8,437 nucleotides of DNA from Chloroflexota bacterium (GTDB taxonomy: Bacteria; Chloroflexota; Anaerolineae; Anaerolineales; Villigracilaceae): positions 1-8,437 of the forward strand of contig JAJYOH010000245.1 of assembly GCA_021796315.1 (NCBI GenBank), in the 5' to 3' direction. The position numbers were made by a program, and so were the translations under genes. The notes under the pieces were generated by a model. It had not been told where the DNA came from. It did no database searches and saw only the letters and a list, made by a program, of their open reading frames with translations. Positions 6,453 through 8,437 of this stretch are shown piece by piece; within the stretch, counting starts at the first letter, position 1, and the number at the start of each line of letters is the position of its first letter.

Positions 6453-7651
6453 TCCAGGAATTTCTCCAGCAGTCCGCGCAGTTTTACATCCCAGCGTTCC
6501 TTGATGGGACGCGATGCGTAAACCAAACGCTCGTAATGTTCGAGCATGATGCGAGTCGTCCGCTCGATGGAGTAACGGGTGGAGGCCTGGCGTGCGGAGT
6601 CGCCCATTTGCTTGCGCAGGCTTGCGTCCAGGCAAAGACGCGTGAGTTTGGCGGTGAAGGCCGAAAGATCCTCCGTCGCGAGAAATCCGGTTTTGCCGTC
6701 CTCGATCGTGTCGCCGACTCCGGGCGATTGAATTCCTAAAACAGGCAATCCTGTGCCCATGGCTTCGATCACCGAAAGCGGATGAACTTCTGTGACCGAG
6801 GCCGTCACGAAGGCATCGCACATGGCGAGATAGGCGGGCAATTTATCGTAAGTGACCATGCCTGTAAAACGTACGCGGTCTTTGAGATTCAATTCCGCGG
6901 CCAGTTGCTGGATTTCGGCTTCAAATTGTTTTTGTCCGCCGCCCAGGATCATGAGATAAACATTGTCGAGCGCACGCGCCACGCCCGCGAAAGATTGCAG
7001 GAGGAAGCCCAGATTTTTTTCGGGCGCCAGGCGGCCCGCGTAGATCAAAAGAACGTCGCTATCTTTGAAGCCAAAGCCAGCGCGTGCCAAAGGCTCGGCC
7101 TGATAATAATGTTGGAGATCGACGCCATTTGGCACGATGGCAATTGGACTCTCCACGCCCATGCCGCGTAAAATATTTGCCATGCCTGCGGAGGGGGACA
7201 CGACTAAATTGACCGCTTCGCAAAATGGCGGCATGTAGGCCTGCAATAAACCGTCGCTGATCTCTTCTGGAAGCAAGGGCATGTAGGCTTGCGCGTATAG
7301 ATCATAGCGGGTGTGGTTGGTAAAAACGGTGGGGATGCGTAAAGGCTGGCTGTAACGCAGACCGAGACGTCCGCTTAAGAATGGATGATGGATGTGAATC
7401 ACATCCATCGTTTGAAGCAGCTTCTTGGCCGCGATGGTGTAACGGAACGATAGATAATAGCCGGTGTCCACCAGCGGCACCCCGGGTGAACGGATGACGC
7501 GCTTTTCATCATCGTGGTAATCCTGATCGCCAAACGTGAACACGAAAACATCGTGCCCTGCTTTTTCGAGGTGCCGTTTGTTCAGGTCGATATAATTTGT
7601 GATTCCACTGACATGCGGCTTGTAAACATCCGCCATCATTCCGATTCGCAT
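6449..7651 (-). CDS. GT4-family glycosyltransferase
   Basis: This 400-residue GT-B fold enzyme transfers a sugar from a nucleotide donor. The N-terminal Rossmann half opens with MRIGMMADVYKPHVSGI and includes IHIHHPFLSGRLG (85-97) and TNHTRYDLYAQAY (111-123). The C-terminal donor half has PNGVD (174-178), YAGRLAPEKN (204-213) and the retaining E-x7-E signature, E288 to E296, followed by AMGTGLPVLG. It resembles the branch that includes diacylglycerol glucosyltransferases and GDP-mannose-dependent mannosyltransferases, so a glycolipid or cell-envelope product is likely; the actual donor and acceptor cannot be told. There is no signal peptide, so it should be cytosolic or peripheral on the membrane. 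The ATG at 7651 follows a good promoter with no room for an SD. It is the first gene of the minus-strand run and overlaps yraN by four bases. Confidence 0.93.
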   Translation of the reverse strand: MRIGMMADVYKPHVSGITNYIDLNKRHLEKAGHDVFVFTFGDQDYHDDEKRVIRSPGVPLVDTGYYLSFRYTIAAKKLLQTMDVIHIHHPFLSGRLGLRYSQPLRIPTVFTNHTRYDLYAQAYMPLLPEEISDGLLQAYMPPFCEAVNLVVSPSAGMANILRGMGVESPIAIVPNGVDLQHYYQAEPLARAGFGFKDSDVLLIYAGRLAPEKNLGFLLQSFAGVARALDNVYLMILGGGQKQFEAEIQQLAAELNLKDRVRFTGMVTYDKLPAYLAMCDAFVTASVTEVHPLSVIEAMGTGLPVLGIQSPGVGDTIEDGKTGFLATEDLSAFTAKLTRLCLDASLRKQMGDSARQASTRYSIERTTRIMLEHYERLVYASRPIKERWDVKLRGLLEKFLE

Positions 7652-7657
7652 GATTGA

Positions 7658-7686
7658 ATAGTACAGGCAAGACGGCGCGGCGTCAA
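7658..7686 (-). promoter_or_regulatory. Sigma70-type promoter of the glycosyltransferase-yraN operon, leaderless
   Basis: The minus strand reads TTGACG (7686-7681), exactly 17 bp, TACTAT (7663-7658), then only six bases to the ATG at 7651. Transcription would start at or next to the A of the start codon, giving a leaderless mRNA, which fits the complete absence of an SD here. No better start codon lies downstream, because conserved residues begin at codon 2. Confidence 0.72.
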
Positions 7687-7730
7687 GACGAACTATTTGG
7701 GAGTGCGCAAGTTCAAAAACATTAATTTCA

Positions 7731-7817
7731 ACGTCGTTGCGAGCCGCGTTCCTGGCGGCGAAGCAATCTCCCGTAAAGTTGGGGATTGCTTCGGGAAGAA
7801 CCCCCTCGCAAAGACGT
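7731..7817. repeat. Intergenic inverted repeat of the GTCGTTGCGAG/GAAGCAATC type
   Basis: The outer arms ACGTCGTTGCGAG (7731-7743) and CTCGCAAAGACGT (7805-7817) pair at 12 of 13 positions. Nested arms GAAGCAATC (7760-7768) and GATTGCTTC (7784-7792) pair perfectly, extended by CCC/GGG after a one-base bulge. I recognise the motif set 'GTC(A/G)TTGCGAG...GAAGCAATC' as a dispersed intergenic repeat seen in several bacterial genomes. It lies between two divergent genes, outside their promoters, and encodes nothing apparent. Confidence 0.8.
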
Positions 7818-7864
7818 GAGTGTGTTGGTTTTTTGGATACTTCTAACTGTTGATTGGGCTCTGG

Positions 7865-7870
7865 TAGAAT
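7865..7870 (+). promoter_or_regulatory. Candidate -10 box of the YcaQ-like gene
   Basis: TAGAAT (one base from consensus) ends ten bases before the ATG at 7881, so the predicted leader is only about four or five bases long. No SD is present. The -35 is weak; TTCTAA/TCTAAC at about 7841-7847 is the only candidate at normal spacing. Confidence 0.45.
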
Positions 7871-7880
7871 ACGCTGACTT

Positions 7881-8437
7881 ATGAATCCAATTACAATTTC
7901 TCAACTTACTGCGCGCCGCTTCGTTCTCGGACGCCAGGGCTTGTGGCCGGGACGACGATGGAGCGGCAAGCACGGGACGGCTGCCGCGCTCCGCGCCTGC
8001 GAGGCGGTTCAGCTCGACCCATTGAATGTGACCGCCCGCAGTCAGGATATTGTTCTGCACAGCCGCGTGTTGGATTACAAACCGGATTATCTTTATCAGG
8101 CGGCGTACAAAGATCGTCAATTCTTTGATTATGGCGCCTGGCTGGCGATGTATCCGATGGAAGAACTGCCATATTGGCGCGTGCAAATGGAAGGGCGCCG
8201 TCATCAAAAACGTGTGGAAGATTTTCTGCTATCGAACCTGGAATTGTTCGAGCATGTGCGTGCGGCGTTGAGAGAACGCGGGCCGTTGGGAAATCGTGAT
8301 TTCACTGGAAAATCTTTGGGCAGTTGGAATTATCGCGGGCGCAAAGAGACATCTTTAGTCTTGTATGATATGTGGCTGTACGGCGAGCTGATGATGCATC
8401 ACCGGGAAGGTTTCGACCGAGTGTATGATTTTCGGGA
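7881..8437 (+). CDS. YcaQ/AlkX-like winged-helix DNA glycosylase (3' end outside window)
   Basis: The frame from ATG 7881 is open to the end of the window and gives 185 residues. They match the start of the HTH_42 (YcaQ/AlkZ) family, whose E. coli member unhooks interstrand crosslinks and removes bulky N-alkylated bases. Landmarks are TISQLTARRFVLGRQGL (5-21) and ACEAVQLDPLNV (39-50) with the Q-x-D motif Q44/D46; this is the catalytic pattern reported for YcaQ, where AlkZ has Q-x-Q. RSQDIVLHSRV (53-63) and FDYGAWLAMYPMEELPYWR (82-100) follow. The full family length is about 350-410 residues, so roughly half is missing. It diverges from the glycosyltransferase operon across a 229-bp gap that holds both promoters and a repeat. 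The exact substrate is unknown; some family members are annotated only as winged-helix proteins. Confidence 0.88.
   Translation, partial: MNPITISQLTARRFVLGRQGLWPGRRWSGKHGTAAALRACEAVQLDPLNVTARSQDIVLHSRVLDYKPDYLYQAAYKDRQFFDYGAWLAMYPMEELPYWRVQMEGRRHQKRVEDFLLSNLELFEHVRAALRERGPLGNRDFTGKSLGSWNYRGRKETSLVLYDMWLYGELMMHHREGFDRVYDFR

Noticed and set aside
6453..6821. Extension of yraN to 238 aa
   Set aside because: The extra 123 residues read the glycosyltransferase gene in another frame; the ATGA overlap at 6452-6449 and the 115-aa family length fix the start.
7728..8207. 159-aa minus-strand frame through the intergenic gap and the YcaQ-like gene
   Set aside because: It covers the dispersed repeat and lies antisense to a recognised conserved protein.
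1..8437. CRISPR array, tRNA, rRNA or insertion sequence
   Set aside because: I found no regularly spaced short repeats, no cloverleaf-like segment and no transposase-like frame with terminal repeats.

Overview
The window looks like ordinary chromosomal DNA of a bacterium with moderately high G+C. My best guess is Chloroflexota, class Anaerolineae. That guess rests on the flavour of the proteins, the promoters that lack a Shine-Dalgarno (SD) leader, and a recognisable 'GTCGTTGCGAG...GAAGCAATC' type intergenic inverted repeat. It is not proved by any marker gene. I see no rRNA, tRNA, CRISPR array or transposase.

Layout: a 5'-truncated ftsH (1-1758, +) converges on a long-chain acyl-CoA ligase gene, fadD (1853-3565, -), and a bidirectional hairpin terminator sits between them. 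A long minus-strand run follows. In transcription order from the right it is: a GT4 glycosyltransferase (7651-6449), yraN (6452-6105, ATGA overlap), two very small uncharacterised genes (6039-5794 and 5792-5562), a 5'-truncated second copy of yraN (5501-5268), miaA (5225-4299), a membrane-anchored unknown protein (4280-3633), and then fadD behind its own strong promoter. At the right edge a divergent gene (7881 onward, +, cut by the window) encodes a YcaQ/AlkX-type winged-helix DNA glycosylase.

Functionally this is mostly housekeeping: membrane proteolysis (FtsH), fatty acid activation (FadD), tRNA i6A37 modification (MiaA), a probable nuclease-fold protein (YraN), glycolipid or polysaccharide glycosylation (GT4) and crosslink/alkylation repair (YcaQ-like).

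The unusual part is 5267-6338. The last 77 codons of yraN occur twice, 837 bp apart, with no indels and 225/235 identical bases. The two-gene cassette lies between the copies. Nine of the ten differences are synonymous, and all ten lie in the 140 bp at the 3' end of the gene; the 95 bp at the 5' end of the repeat are identical. This looks like recombinational insertion of a small cassette carrying a yraN 3' end from a related genome, not decay of a simple tandem duplication. Other points of interest are a perfect 14-bp-arm palindrome just before miaA, candidate leaderless promoters before three genes, and a 215-aa single-pass protein of unknown family tucked behind miaA.
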